A stretch of 36,006 nt of DNA from a virus, in IMG/VR virus record IMGVR_UViG_3300037796_000063, positions 1 to 36,006 of that record; one strand, written 5' to 3'. Positions 14,794-23,028 of the stretch are shown here, piece by piece. Both the position numbers and the translations under genes were made by a program. Positions within the stretch are counted from its first letter, which is position 1. Each line of letters begins with the position of its first letter. The notes beneath the pieces were generated by a model. That model worked only from the letters and a program-made list of their open reading frames with translations, was not told the DNA's origin and made no database searches.

Positions 14794-15137
14794 TTTTTTT
14801 TTACCCTCTTGAATAGTTTTTCTGCCTGGTTTACCTCTAACAAGGCCTCAATCAGATCGTAGACCTCAAGCAGTGAAAGCTCATCTGTTAGCTTGGTTGT
14901 CGTCATACGTGGATCGTTGACTGCCGTTACGATAGGACGGCCGAGAATATCCAGATTAGAAGCGATGCCTGAGATCAGCGCCATAAAGTCAATATTATTC
15001 TCACTTGAGATTGCAGCGCCTAAATCATTCGGCACTTTTTCAATGGAAGCAATGACCTCGAACGTCTTCTTGACGTTCAACGGTTTTATTTCATACTCCT
15101 CACCTGCAAGTATGATTGTTTTCCCTGGTTGTAGCAT
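14751..15137 (-). CDS. Tail assembly chaperone (gpG-like), 128 aa
   Basis: Located between the tail tube and tape measure genes, where long-tailed phages encode chaperones that coat the tape measure during assembly. It reads M-L-Q-P-G-K-T-I-I-L-A-G-E-E-Y-E-I-K-P-L and then helices; the composition fits the family, but the identification relies on position and on the frameshift. The short form ends at 14751, shortly after the slippery site. The tail tube gene ends 45 nt upstream, and that gap holds a duplicated AGAGCGCCA word. Confidence 0.8.
   Translation of the reverse strand: MLQPGKTIILAGEEYEIKPLNVKKTFEVIASIEKVPNDLGAAISSENNIDFMALISGIASNLDILGRPIVTAVNDPRMTTTKLTDELSLLEVYDLIEALLEVNQAEKLFKRVKKNKVLGKYLTSPSKQ
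14793..14802 (-). other. Programmed -1 frameshift slippery site A AAA AAC
   Basis: On the minus strand the codons are GTA AAA AAA AAC AAG. The heptamer A-AAA-AAC has the classical zero-frame spacing. Slipping back one base leads from Lys-Lys-Asn into the frame starting CAA, exactly the frame of the downstream open stretch. The A-run of nine may permit additional slippage. Confidence 0.85.
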
Positions 15138-15182
15138 AGTTATATATTGGCGCTCTGTGGCGCTCTATTTTATAATTCTCCG

Positions 15183-15695
15183 TTACGGAGTGTACGATGT
15201 ATCACCAATCGCAAAAAGCAAGTTGCCGTCATCCTTGGTCAGGTCGATCAGACCGTGGAAGGTAACGGTAAAGATGCGCTGCTCTTCTGGTGAGTACGAC
15301 AACTCAAAACTGCCGTTACTGATAGCCTTATAGATCGTAATGTCACGATCTTTACTGGTTCCCTGTGATAGCGGGTGAATGATCAGCTCCTTTGCGTATT
15401 GCTCAAGACGATGTGAAGCCGTACGACCGACTGTCACCAGCTTAGCATTTTCTTTCGTTGCTGCTGGGATTGCATCCTTGAACCGATCAATGTCATGCTC
15501 AGCAATGCCAATCTCAACGCTCACACGCTCAGATGATGTGGCTTGATCCAGTAAGCTATTACCATACTGGTCAACACCCATATCAACGACCTCAGTCTCA
15601 ACTGTCAAGGTAACACCACGTACACCCCCGAGGTCTGTACCTCCGAGTGTGATCTGTGCTGCACCGACATCAAAGTTAGATATATTTACTGCCAT
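15183..15695 (-). CDS. Major tail tube protein, 170 aa
   Basis: A beta-rich protein without Cys starting M-A-V-N-I-S-N-F-D-V-G-A-A-Q-I-T-L-G-G-T-D-L-G-G-V. The phrase 'G-T-D-L-G-x-V-x-G-V-T-L-T-V-E-T' resembles the opening strands of siphovirus tube proteins that polymerise into the tail tube. Position between the tail terminator and chaperone genes agrees. It has the strongest ribosome binding site in the window (15705-15715), fitting an abundant structural protein. Confidence 0.8.
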   Translation of the reverse strand: MAVNISNFDVGAAQITLGGTDLGGVRGVTLTVETEVVDMGVDQYGNSLLDQATSSERVSVEIGIAEHDIDRFKDAIPAATKENAKLVTVGRTASHRLEQYAKELIIHPLSQGTSKDRDITIYKAISNGSFELSYSPEEQRIFTVTFHGLIDLTKDDGNLLFAIGDTSYTP

Positions 15696-15892
15696 ATTCT
15701 TTTTTCACCCCCTTTCCGTTCAAATAATTTTAACTCATCAATGCTATAAAATCTAATCGAGTTGATCTGATCGCATCGAGGACAGATAATCTCTACAACT
15801 CCACGGGTTACCGACTCACGCATCAGTAGCTTTCTGCATCGCACGCATCGCAGCTCACGTCTGGGTTTGATCTTCTCCGGTGTAGATCTCAT
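15686..15892 (-). CDS. Com-like zinc ribbon protein, 68 aa
   Basis: R-E-L-R-C-V-R-C-R-K-L-L-M then V-E-I-I-C-P-R-C-D-Q-I-N-S-I forms a four-Cys zinc ribbon closely like the Mu Com family (PF10122), small RNA-binding proteins; Mu Com activates translation of the mom DNA-modification gene. The start at 15892 is preferred to one at 15934, which would overlap the terminator gene by 80 nt; 38 nt of overlap remain. Whether it regulates translation of a neighbour here, perhaps the strongly initiated tube gene 3 nt into its own end, is open. Confidence 0.7.
   Translation of the reverse strand: MRSTPEKIKPRRELRCVRCRKLLMRESVTRGVVEIICPRCDQINSIRFYSIDELKLFERKGGEKRIWQ
15705..15715 (-). promoter_or_regulatory. 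Extended Shine-Dalgarno site before the tail tube gene
   Basis: The minus strand reads AAAGGGGGTGA, matching TAAGGAGGTGA except at two positions, one a G-U wobble. It ends 9 nt before the ATG at 15695. The same 16-nt word AAAGGGGGTGAAAAAA also occurs on the plus strand at about 33617-33632. Confidence 0.75.
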
Positions 15893-16247
15893 AGTTGTGT
15901 GAAAATACGTAACGCTGCTTGTCATCCTGGCCAATTGACGTTGGTCGTTGTAGGGCTTTTACTTGCTGCACTGCAATACCTCCAGTTACCAGTTCCCCGT
16001 GTCTCATATATAGTAGGTGATAGACCGCTTCACCCTTCTCCTTTGCTACCTTGTAAGTTTTTGCTCGTGTCAGTACTTGAATGGTATAGGTGTGCCAGGG
16101 TAGGTAAAAGTCGGGTATCGTTGTTGTCTCATATAGCACTGTCAACGCATCCGGCGTATCTGGTGCGTACCCTATAAACAGATTGGTACCCTTGGTCGCA
16201 ACTGATTCATTCTGCAAAAACGTCGCTAGCTCCTCAACAAGTGTCAT
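15855..16247 (-). CDS. Tail terminator / minor capsid protein 3-like, 130 aa
   Basis: Reads E-E-L-A-T-F-L-Q-N, then T-N-L-F-I-G-Y-A-P-D-T-P-D-A-L-T-V-L-Y-E-T, a signature of the 'minor capsid protein from bacteriophage' family (PF12691), the ring that ends the tail tube and binds the head. It has the expected length and lies between the gp10-like neck protein and the tube protein. Confidence 0.78.
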   Translation of the reverse strand: MTLVEELATFLQNESVATKGTNLFIGYAPDTPDALTVLYETTTIPDFYLPWHTYTIQVLTRAKTYKVAKEKGEAVYHLLYMRHGELVTGGIAVQQVKALQRPTSIGQDDKQRYVFSHNYEIYTGEDQTQT

Positions 16248-16249
16248 AA

Positions 16250-16633
16250 TTAGAAACCTTTGCTTATAACTTGCTCGAGTATCTTATTCCAAAGTATTTT
16301 GTTCTCAAGTAGTGGCCTTTCCAGGTACTTTTTACCGGTACCAGGCTCTGAGTAGTTGCGTACTACCCGCCTACCATCTCCACCCTCGTGTTGGTATAGT
16401 GCATACGCTGCCGCAGCACCCCCATAGCCTACTGATACCTCCATGGGGCCTGTCTGCTGTGCGTTGCCCGACTGCCTCAAGGTACCTTCATCTAGTGGTA
16501 CCTTTTCCCTTGACAGCTCTAGGAGCTTATCCCCCTGTTGGTTTAGGGCCTTCTCCGTTAACGACTCTGCTTGCTTTCCTACGATATTTAGTTTTCTCAA
16601 AAAATCTGTAGCGTCTAATGTAACCTCTGTCAT
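16250..16633 (-). CDS. HK97 gp10-like neck (tail completion) protein, 127 aa
   Basis: V-P-L-D-E-G-T-L-R-Q-S-G-N followed by V-S-V-G-Y-G-G-A-A-A-A-Y-A-L-Y-Q-H-E is the pattern of gp10-type head-tail joining proteins (V-P-x-D-T-G-x-L-x-x-S ... Y-A-x-x-x-H-E). A C-terminal helix follows. It overlaps the head-closure gene by 4 nt. Confidence 0.8.
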   Translation of the reverse strand: MTEVTLDATDFLRKLNIVGKQAESLTEKALNQQGDKLLELSREKVPLDEGTLRQSGNAQQTGPMEVSVGYGGAAAAYALYQHEGGDGRRVVRNYSEPGTGKKYLERPLLENKILWNKILEQVISKGF

Positions 16634-16956
16634 GATTTTTCTACAACTTCTATTACTTTATGCAAAATATTGCCCTCGAAGTCTCGTTTTATATCTATAT
16701 TTTGTATTTTGTAAGTTTTGCTGTCATATTCTATTAAATCTTCCGCTGTCATATCCTGATCCGGTAACACCCAGATGGTGGAAACCCAGAACTGCACCTC
16801 ACCGGCCTGTGTCTGCTCTATTCTCCGTTCCTTGTTTTCGTGGAAGCGCAACTTGACACTTTCATTGCTAGCATATGTCTCTTCTCCATACTCATCACGG
16901 GTTAGATCGTAGTACCTGGTTCCCTCCTGGTTTACGTAGTAGTCTATGATACGCAT
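16630..16956 (-). CDS. Head closure (minor capsid 1-like) protein, 108 aa
   Basis: A small beta-barrel-like protein with R-I-D-Y-Y-V then V-L-P-D-Q-D-M-T-A-E-D-L-I-E-Y-D-S-K-T-Y-K-I-Q-N-I, the closing strand pattern of phage stopper proteins (PF10665 type). Position between the adaptor and gp10-like genes fits a stopper that seals DNA in the head after packaging. No Shine-Dalgarno site is visible. Confidence 0.72.
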   Translation of the reverse strand: MRIIDYYVNQEGTRYYDLTRDEYGEETYASNESVKLRFHENKERRIEQTQAGEVQFWVSTIWVLPDQDMTAEDLIEYDSKTYKIQNIDIKRDFEGNILHKVIEVVEKS

Positions 16957-16960
16957 TGAT

Positions 16961-17683
16961 CTACGATATGAAACTTAAGTAGCCTTGCAAGTACGCCAGA
17001 GCCGATGAGGATATAGATATATCCTGTTCAGAACGGCTTGACTCGTTGGGGCTAAAATACTCTTCTTCCAGGTCGTCAATCTTACGACGCTTGACTCCTT
17101 TGGCAGCAGAAACAGCCGCTCTATTTCTCCCCAGCTCGTCGATAAATCGTGCCTGTTCGCATGTGGCATACTTTACATCATCGGGTACTTCCATGATCAG
17201 CAGGTAGCGTGAATCGGTATCCGGTGTAGTAGCAAATGCCTCACTGACTGTAATTGTCCCGGTGTTGTTGTCATAGGCGCTCACCTCACGTGTCTGACCT
17301 TTACCGGTTCCATCTGTCACAATAAGAGCGTAACCTTTGCAAAAGTCGTCGTAATATGATTCATTCCCTTGAAAGTTGCCGGTAGTAACGGTTGTGCTAC
17401 TTGTACCGGTTGCCGTAAATGTCCAGCTGGAAAAACCAAGATTACGAGGAAATGCCAGCGCCTGTTTGGCTCTGTAGTCTCGTGCACGGTAGTAGTGTGC
17501 GTAGCCGTAGAAGCTCATGCTGTCAATCTCTCTGGTAGCACGCTTTAACAGCGCCTCTTTCTGAACGGTTGTCTTCTCAAGCCATCCCGGGAAGTCTCCA
17601 CGATCCAGGAAGTAGTCATCTGCATAATCTACAGATACGTAGCTATTTGCATCTGGATGTGTAGGAATAGTAGTAAGTGCCAT
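16961..17683 (-). CDS. Head-tail adaptor, DnaT-like family, 240 aa
   Basis: The opening Y-V-S-V-D-Y-A-D-D-Y-F-L-D-R-G then K-E-A-L-L-K-R-A-T-R-E-I-D and R-A-K-Q-A-L-A-F-P-R-N match phage adaptors annotated as DnaT-like ssDNA-binding (PF20557). These assemble as a dodecamer under the portal. Unlike short family members, residues about 90-150 hold an inserted beta segment rich in Thr and Gly. Extended -10 TGG TACAAT is 5 nt upstream of the ATG, predicting a leaderless transcript that restarts expression after the glycosyltransferase insert. Confidence 0.78.
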   Translation of the reverse strand: MALTTIPTHPDANSYVSVDYADDYFLDRGDFPGWLEKTTVQKEALLKRATREIDSMSFYGYAHYYRARDYRAKQALAFPRNLGFSSWTFTATGTSSTTVTTGNFQGNESYYDDFCKGYALIVTDGTGKGQTREVSAYDNNTGTITVSEAFATTPDTDSRYLLIMEVPDDVKYATCEQARFIDELGRNRAAVSAAKGVKRRKIDDLEEEYFSPNESSRSEQDISISSSALAYLQGYLSFIS

Positions 17684-17688
17684 GCCCT

Positions 17689-17697
17689 ATTGTACCA
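17689..17697 (-). promoter_or_regulatory. Extended -10 promoter for leaderless adaptor mRNA
   Basis: TGG TACAAT AGGGC ATG read on the minus strand. TTGTACAA just upstream (about 17700-17707) is the half-motif of the late element. It provides a new start for connector and tail genes. Confidence 0.65.
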
Positions 17698-17721
17698 CTT
17701 TGTACAACTTTTTTTAACAAT

Positions 17722-18285
17722 TCAGTAGGTAAAGATGTAGTTTGCTTCTGTTTTATGCCGTAAAGTAAAGCCTTTTTCCTCAAAGTAGCGCTTGACTGTA
17801 TTCTCGGCACTGTCTAGCCGTGCTGTCTTATACTCTACGATCAATGTTGATACTGGGTGTTTTTCATAATTAAACGATTCAAAAACGTCAATCTCTGTAC
17901 CCTCTACATCTATTGACAAGAGATCAATCTTTTTTATGTTGTATACTCGTAGGAGTTTGCCAAGGGTAAAGTGTTCCACCTGCTTCTTCTCACCCTCAAA
18001 AAATGGCATCGTTCCTGTGTAATCTGGATCTTTGCACTCAATCACATCCCGTGCTACAGTTCCTACCTGTCCGTGCACCACATGACACGATCGCTTACTT
18101 TTCAGATTCTGAATGTGTCGGCTGTCTGCATCAACGCAAAGGCCCTTCCATCCCAGCTTCTCAAACAGATATGTATTAGAAAAAGTCACAGGATCGCCTG
18201 CACCAACATCGACAAAAACGCCTTTTTTGGGCAGTGCAATATTTTCGTGCACCCATTTATCCTCTCCAAACTGTGAATTATACAT
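17722..18285 (-). CDS. FkbM-family methyltransferase, 187 aa
   Basis: A SAM-dependent methyltransferase. Motif I is V-F-V-D-V-G-A-G-D-P at about 19-28, followed by S-N-T-Y-L-F-E-K-L-G-W-K-G-L-C-V-D-A-D typical of FkbM. The catalytic-strand motif L-L-S-I-D-V-E-G-T-E-I-D-V at about 122-134 ends the core. Such enzymes O-methylate sugars or other hydroxyls. Its start overlaps the end of the glycosyltransferase gene by 8 nt, so the two are one unit; the likely job is capping a sugar added by that enzyme. Location in the late operon suggests action on virion proteins or the host surface late in infection. Confidence 0.88.
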   Translation of the reverse strand: MYNSQFGEDKWVHENIALPKKGVFVDVGAGDPVTFSNTYLFEKLGWKGLCVDADSRHIQNLKSKRSCHVVHGQVGTVARDVIECKDPDYTGTMPFFEGEKKQVEHFTLGKLLRVYNIKKIDLLSIDVEGTEIDVFESFNYEKHPVSTLIVEYKTARLDSAENTVKRYFEEKGFTLRHKTEANYIFTY

Positions 18286-21200
18286 AGTTCTCTACCAAGT
18301 TCCAAAATTGCTGCGGGGCCTGTTGCATTGCAATAATTATCTGCTCACGGTCGTTGAATCTAAAGTAATCCTCATATGCTCCGTATTTTCCGTTGTGGAT
18401 CAGGTTGCAGCCACATAAGTACGCTTCCACCGGAACCCTACCAAACGTCTCGTATGTGTTGTGTGTATCTGGAATGAAGAGGGCATCGGTATGGCTGTTG
18501 TAGAGATCTATCATCTGATCTGGTGTTTGTTCTCCAATGTAGCTGCAATTTGGCAGGTTCTCAATTTCCCGGATCAACTCCTCTCCATCCTGGCCCATCA
18601 TATTCTTTCCACAAAAGGTAAAGCTCTTATTTGGATAATCTTTGGCATACTTAACTGCTACGTCTGTATTTTTTATATGTGTTATAACAGATGGCACAAT
18701 AACGGTGTTTGGTTTTCTCTTTACATTCTTTTTGATTGTGTACTTGAGTGGATCAACCGGAGACGGTGCCAATGCAGTTGCTCGCATTTTGTATTTTGTT
18801 GCGTATAGATCACGCTGCCTGGACGAGCTGAATGTTACAAGCTGGGCCCTCTCGTAGAACGGTCTCCAGTAGCTGGTATAGTACCCCTGCATGTCGCAGC
18901 TCATCATGACAAATTGACGATTTAATAGATTCTTCTTGAACTCGTCTGTGAACTTCCACAGATTGCCAATGATGAAGCTGTCGTACTTGTCTATGTCTTT
19001 TTCGTTTTCTGGCGTGATGAGACCAACACCATAACCATCTCGCAGTGTCTCTATCCTCTGTTGCAAGCCTCCATGGTGCTGCTCTATTGTGTAGTCGTTT
19101 ACGAATGCAATGCGCTTGTTTGGTGGGTACTTTTTTACCTGCTCTATCTCTACATCTCGCCTATCACATTTGGCATAGATAAAATCAGGGTACTTTGGGA
19201 ACGTTGACTTTACCGAATGGGTAAGGCAGGAAAAATTGAATGCGTTGGTTTTTTTTGCCTTGTTGTCCTGTACTGCTTTTTTTAACTCCTCTCGCAGATC
19301 CTCCTTGTCCTTGTACCTGGCAAAGTAAAAGTTAGGAGATGCCGTTTTCTTCTGGATCTCTTTGAACGCTGGGAAGTCGTAGGCAACAACTGGAACACCG
19401 CAGCTTATCGCTTCAGCTGCCCAGATACCAAAGCCCTCATATTGAGAGCCATTGATGACAGCAAGAGATTGTTTTATGATAGTAAACTTGTCCTTATCTG
19501 AGATATCCCACCGGACTGTCACAAGCTCTTGCATGTCTCTTTCCTCTATCATCTTCTGTATTCCTACATTGTCCTGGCTTGTGATGATCTGTAGGTGTAG
19601 ACCTGTTCCCTTTACGGCATCAAGAACATGATCGACGTTTTTTCCCTTGTCAAGCCGTGATACGTATGTCACCCAATTAGGTTGTTTCTTTTCGCTCTCT
19701 GCTTCATCAATCGCTTTATTATTTACCGCAGGGTATATAGTTCTAATATCTGACTTTCCGAGCCATTTTTTTATGTCTTTGTGCAAAAAGTCAGCAATGG
19801 TTACAATTTTGCAACTCGATTGCTTTATTGCATCTGCTGCTTCTTCCCATTCTTGCTCTCGCTCTGTGTGCTTGTACTGCTCAAGCGTTGGTTTAGGATC
19901 AAAGATCAGCACGTAGCAGGGCCTGTTGTACTGCTTACCAAGCTCAAGCGCCCTGGTTATACCTCTCAAAGGCGATGCGATATAAAAGAGCGCATCTGTA
20001 TCAACCTTCTTAACATCTGGTACCACGTGTATAGTTGGCTGCTGATATTCCTGGAAGTCTTGCAGGAATGTTGGCACTCGGTTGGTGTATACATGAACGT
20101 TAAAGCCCGCTTCCTGTAGTGCAATAGCCAGCTGCCAGGTGTAGTACCTGCCACCACTATATATAGTGCCGTCCTCGGTAAGCAACACTATCTTTCTCCT
20201 GTACGTTTTGAGATTTAGCACTTTACTATCTATGTCTTTTATTTTCTTTTCCAGTAGATTTATTGTCTTTGTCAACGTCTTTTTCTCTGCATACTGGTAT
20301 CTGATGCTGGGCCGGTTTTCGTATGCGTAGCGCATAGCCTGGCGCAATTCTGATAGATCAGGCTTGTATTGATATCCTGCCTTGCCCTTTTCTATTGAAT
20401 GACTGTCATACTCAGCCCAGACCTTTTCATATTTTGTGATAGTTGGCTTGACAAAGTCAGCCATCCCGGTGCGTGATGATGCGATCGTATACATACCCGT
20501 TACCATTGCCTCAAGGGGCGGTAATCCAAAGCCCTCACCAAGAGATGGAAACACAAAACAATCAGATCGGCGCATCAACTCTAGCATCTCGTTGTTATCC
20601 AAAATCGCCTTTACAATCTCTATATTCTTGTACTGGTCAAATGGCAGCGGTTCACGTGGTGCCGTCGTCTTGAAAATCAGCTTGACATTCTCCCCGTTCT
20701 GAAACTCCTGCGTAAATGCGTTGAAGACCAGATCCCAGCCTTTACGTGACTTGAAGGCATCGTAATGCAGGAATGTGTACGGCTCTTCTCCTGATCTTCT
20801 GCGCTCTACGTATCTGAAAGTGTCGGGATCGTATCCTAAAGGTACAAGTTCGGCAAAAAGTCCAAACTGATCTTTGATTATCTTCTGGCAGAAGGTAGTA
20901 GGAACCCAGATGTAATCTGCTTGACGAAAAAAATGCTCCCAATGATCCGGAAACTTGGTCGATTCAAACATGGTGTACAGAATCTTGATCGGAGTCTCAA
21001 GTAGGGCAATGTTTGGCGGAGTCAGGTAGCATAATCCGATCTTCTGCCCTGTGTACGCTCTATCCAGGTATATACCCTTTTCTATTAGTTTATCCTCAAA
21101 ATACCGGGAAGTATAGCCGTACCCATCATGCGAGTTTGCAGATACGTATTGGAGGTGTAGCATGTCTGGGTTCTCTTGTACGGCCTTTCTTCGATCCTCC

Positions 21201-21352
21201 TCTCGTGCCTGCTTTTTGGCTATATGCCTGTCTCGTTGATCCATCGTGGCTAGAATATAGCCTTGTTTTTCCAGTTTCTTTCTGTCAAATATGGAAAGGA
21301 TCGGTACCTCTAGTATTTTGTTGTTGCCTGGATGGAAAAAGTATTGGATCAT
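18278..21352 (-). CDS. Three-module GT-B glycosyltransferase fusion, 1024 aa
   Basis: Three tandem GT4-like units. Module 1, about 60-380, has H-Y-D-A-F-K-S-R-K-G-W-D and P-S-L-G-E-G-F-G-L-P-P-L-E-A-M (269-283), the nucleotide-sugar E-x7-E type motif. Module 2, about 395-720, has S-G-G-R-Y-Y-T-W-Q-L-A, V-S-R-L-D-K-G-K-N and S-Q-Y-E-G-F-G-I-W-A-A-E-A. Module 3, from about 755, has H-H-G-G-L-Q-Q-R and H-N-T-Y-E-T-F-G-R-V-P-V-E-A. Three active-looking modules could build a short glycan. There is no signal peptide, so it acts in the cytoplasm. Start 21352 is chosen over 21382, which lies inside a terminator hairpin. It is the largest gene and sits inside the head operon, right after the capsid gene. 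Confidence 0.85.
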   Translation of the reverse strand: MIQYFFHPGNNKILEVPILSIFDRKKLEKQGYILATMDQRDRHIAKKQAREEDRRKAVQENPDMLHLQYVSANSHDGYGYTSRYFEDKLIEKGIYLDRAYTGQKIGLCYLTPPNIALLETPIKILYTMFESTKFPDHWEHFFRQADYIWVPTTFCQKIIKDQFGLFAELVPLGYDPDTFRYVERRRSGEEPYTFLHYDAFKSRKGWDLVFNAFTQEFQNGENVKLIFKTTAPREPLPFDQYKNIEIVKAILDNNEMLELMRRSDCFVFPSLGEGFGLPPLEAMVTGMYTIASSRTGMADFVKPTITKYEKVWAEYDSHSIEKGKAGYQYKPDLSELRQAMRYAYENRPSIRYQYAEKKTLTKTINLLEKKIKDIDSKVLNLKTYRRKIVLLTEDGTIYSGGRYYTWQLAIALQEAGFNVHVYTNRVPTFLQDFQEYQQPTIHVVPDVKKVDTDALFYIASPLRGITRALELGKQYNRPCYVLIFDPKPTLEQYKHTEREQEWEEAADAIKQSSCKIVTIADFLHKDIKKWLGKSDIRTIYPAVNNKAIDEAESEKKQPNWVTYVSRLDKGKNVDHVLDAVKGTGLHLQIITSQDNVGIQKMIEERDMQELVTVRWDISDKDKFTIIKQSLAVINGSQYEGFGIWAAEAISCGVPVVAYDFPAFKEIQKKTASPNFYFARYKDKEDLREELKKAVQDNKAKKTNAFNFSCLTHSVKSTFPKYPDFIYAKCDRRDVEIEQVKKYPPNKRIAFVNDYTIEQHHGGLQQRIETLRDGYGVGLITPENEKDIDKYDSFIIGNLWKFTDEFKKNLLNRQFVMMSCDMQGYYTSYWRPFYERAQLVTFSSSRQRDLYATKYKMRATALAPSPVDPLKYTIKKNVKRKPNTVIVPSVITHIKNTDVAVKYAKDYPNKSFTFCGKNMMGQDGEELIREIENLPNCSYIGEQTPDQMIDLYNSHTDALFIPDTHNTYETFGRVPVEAYLCGCNLIHNGKYGAYEDYFRFNDREQIIIAMQQAPQQFWNLVENYV

Positions 21353-21370
21353 TGTTGATTCATGCAGAAA

Positions 21371-21394
21371 GAGCCGGCCCATGTGGGCCAGCCC
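21371..21394 (-). terminator. Hairpin after the major capsid gene
   Basis: Minus strand: GGGCTGGCCC, loop ACAT, then GGGCCGGCTC, pairing over ten positions with two G-U wobbles, followed by TTTCTG. The T-tract is short, so it probably stops only part of transcription, keeping the glycosyltransferase below the capsid protein in output. It may also protect the capsid mRNA 3' end. Confidence 0.7.
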
Positions 21395-21430
21395 TTAACT
21401 GCAGGTTATTAAGTTACGCTTTTTTCAGTT

Positions 21431-22339
21431 TTACTGAGTGTTGATCTCTTGTCCCAGCTCTGGTCGGATGACCTGAACACCGTACAGAACATCAATCGAG
21501 ATCACATCAGCCTTAGCATCTGGATCACGATAGATTTCAACACGCATCGACAGTCCGGTCTGCTCGTCTGTCACCTGTCCGATCTGTGCGCTTCGTACCA
21601 TCGAAGGCTGGAATGGTCGGGTTACCAGGGCGATGGCATCACGATGGAATCCGGCACAATCGTAGGTAGTCGGTGAACCGGCGCTGGTCAAATGGATTGA
21701 CTCAAGAGCCTGAAAGCCGTGGATAGTTCCAAGCATGCCAGTGTTGATTACTGACTGCTCGCCCTGTGCATCATTCCGACTGAACCGGTCGATCTTCAAG
21801 AGATCGTTGTACGATCCGGTGTCGACGACCATGAAACGGTTTGAGTTGGGAGCACGTGAATCCGTCAGATTCTTACGAACTGTCAGAACGTTATCCTCGG
21901 TCAAGCCGGAGCTTGCATCAATAGCGGCATGAGTCGTAAATCCTGCGGTAAAGAGTGCAGCAATATCAGACTCGATCTGTTCAGCTAGTCGGATCATTCC
22001 CTGGCCCATGTATGAGTCTTCCAGGTTGCCTACCTTAACGGCTCTCAAGTAATCTTCTACACCAAAGGTTACTTCTTTGTGCTTGTTCAGCGTGATCTGT
22101 ACCTCAGTGGTGCTTGGCTGCTGCCGGGTTGTATCGCTGTTCTCGGTCTTGTCGTTTACCGAAAGATCACCGTACTTTGGAATGCTAATAATTCTTCCAG
22201 CACGTGCTGGGGTTGCGTCTACATCACGTCGTACCAGACGACCAAGACGCAAGTTTGATTGAAGCAGGTTGATACCCTCGTTGGCGATGACCTCTGGGAT
22301 CAGGTCGTCAGCGTGGGTTACTACAATATTGTTTGCCAT
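21431..22339 (-). CDS. Major capsid protein, 302 aa
   Basis: Follows the scaffold gene and has the size and composition of an HK97-fold shell protein. The N-terminal arm is M-A-N-N-I-V-V-T-H-A-D-D-L-I-P-E-V-I-A-N-E. A P-domain-like stretch T-L-N-K-H-K-E-V-T-F-G-V-E-D-Y follows at about 83-97, with a spine-helix region and the final strand D-V-I-S-I-D-V-L-Y-G-V-Q-V-I-R-P-E, a common C-terminus of this class. It resembles the P22-type or N4 gp56-type branch. There is no cleavage protease gene, so maturation probably works without proteolysis. No Shine-Dalgarno site is visible before the ATG. Confidence 0.85.
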   Translation of the reverse strand: MANNIVVTHADDLIPEVIANEGINLLQSNLRLGRLVRRDVDATPARAGRIISIPKYGDLSVNDKTENSDTTRQQPSTTEVQITLNKHKEVTFGVEDYLRAVKVGNLEDSYMGQGMIRLAEQIESDIAALFTAGFTTHAAIDASSGLTEDNVLTVRKNLTDSRAPNSNRFMVVDTGSYNDLLKIDRFSRNDAQGEQSVINTGMLGTIHGFQALESIHLTSAGSPTTYDCAGFHRDAIALVTRPFQPSMVRSAQIGQVTDEQTGLSMRVEIYRDPDAKADVISIDVLYGVQVIRPELGQEINTQ

Positions 22340-22350
22340 ATTTTTCTAAA

Positions 22351-22992
22351 TTAAAAATCGTTGATAATCTTCCCCTCTTTTTGCGCTTGTAGAATCTGAT
22401 CTCGGTGCTTGTTGTAGAAGGCCGGATCGGATAACTGCGAACGCTTGAACGTTGGGGTACCGCTCGGGTTGTCAGATGCGCCACCTGAAGCGCCTATATT
22501 TGCCGGTTTCTGTTGACCTTCCGATGAGGTGAACAGATACGGCTTTTTTTCTTTCAGGGTCTCAATAGCTTTAGAAACTGTATCGCTCGAAACGCTGCCA
22601 TCCTCTGACAGCTCGATTGAGTCAAGATCTGCAAGTGCGATCACTGCATCCGGATCTACTGTGCCAGCCTTCAACGCCTCTACTTGGAGCGCTGTCTTTT
22701 TTGCTGAGTGTAAGTAGAGCCCTTTTTCTTTTTCTCTCGCTTGCTTTTCCTGCTCATACAGCTCCTGGAACTTTTGATTTTCCTCAAGTTGTTTGCGCTT
22801 CTGCTCCTCCTGCTGGCTTTGGAACTCTTTGAGTTTTGCCTCTGCCTCTTTCATACGCTGGTTTACTTGCGTAAACCGCTCATATGGCACAGGTTGAAAC
22901 TGTTGCGCTTGCTCTTGGCCCTCCTGCTGCTGGCTCTGATCAGGAGCATTTGCATCTTCTTGGGTTTGTTGGGCCTGATTTGGATCTGACAT
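22351..22992 (-). CDS. Scaffold protein, GP20-like, 213 aa
   Basis: An acidic, Gln/Glu/Lys-rich protein with a long predicted coiled coil at about 30-115 and a C-terminus typical of scaffolds (F-K-R-S-Q-L-S-D-P-A-F-Y-N-K-H-R-D-Q-I-L-Q-A). It guides capsid assembly and leaves the head afterwards. The start at 22992 (M-S-D-P-N-Q-A-Q) is preferred; the upstream extension to 23070 starts inside the promoter and has unrelated composition. The N-terminal 40 residues are Gln-rich and disordered. Confidence 0.85.
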   Translation of the reverse strand: MSDPNQAQQTQEDANAPDQSQQQEGQEQAQQFQPVPYERFTQVNQRMKEAEAKLKEFQSQQEEQKRKQLEENQKFQELYEQEKQAREKEKGLYLHSAKKTALQVEALKAGTVDPDAVIALADLDSIELSEDGSVSSDTVSKAIETLKEKKPYLFTSSEGQQKPANIGASGGASDNPSGTPTFKRSQLSDPAFYNKHRDQILQAQKEGKIINDF

Positions 22993-23028
22993 AGTTTTTT
23001 CGTTGATAACGCTCAACGGGGCATTTTT

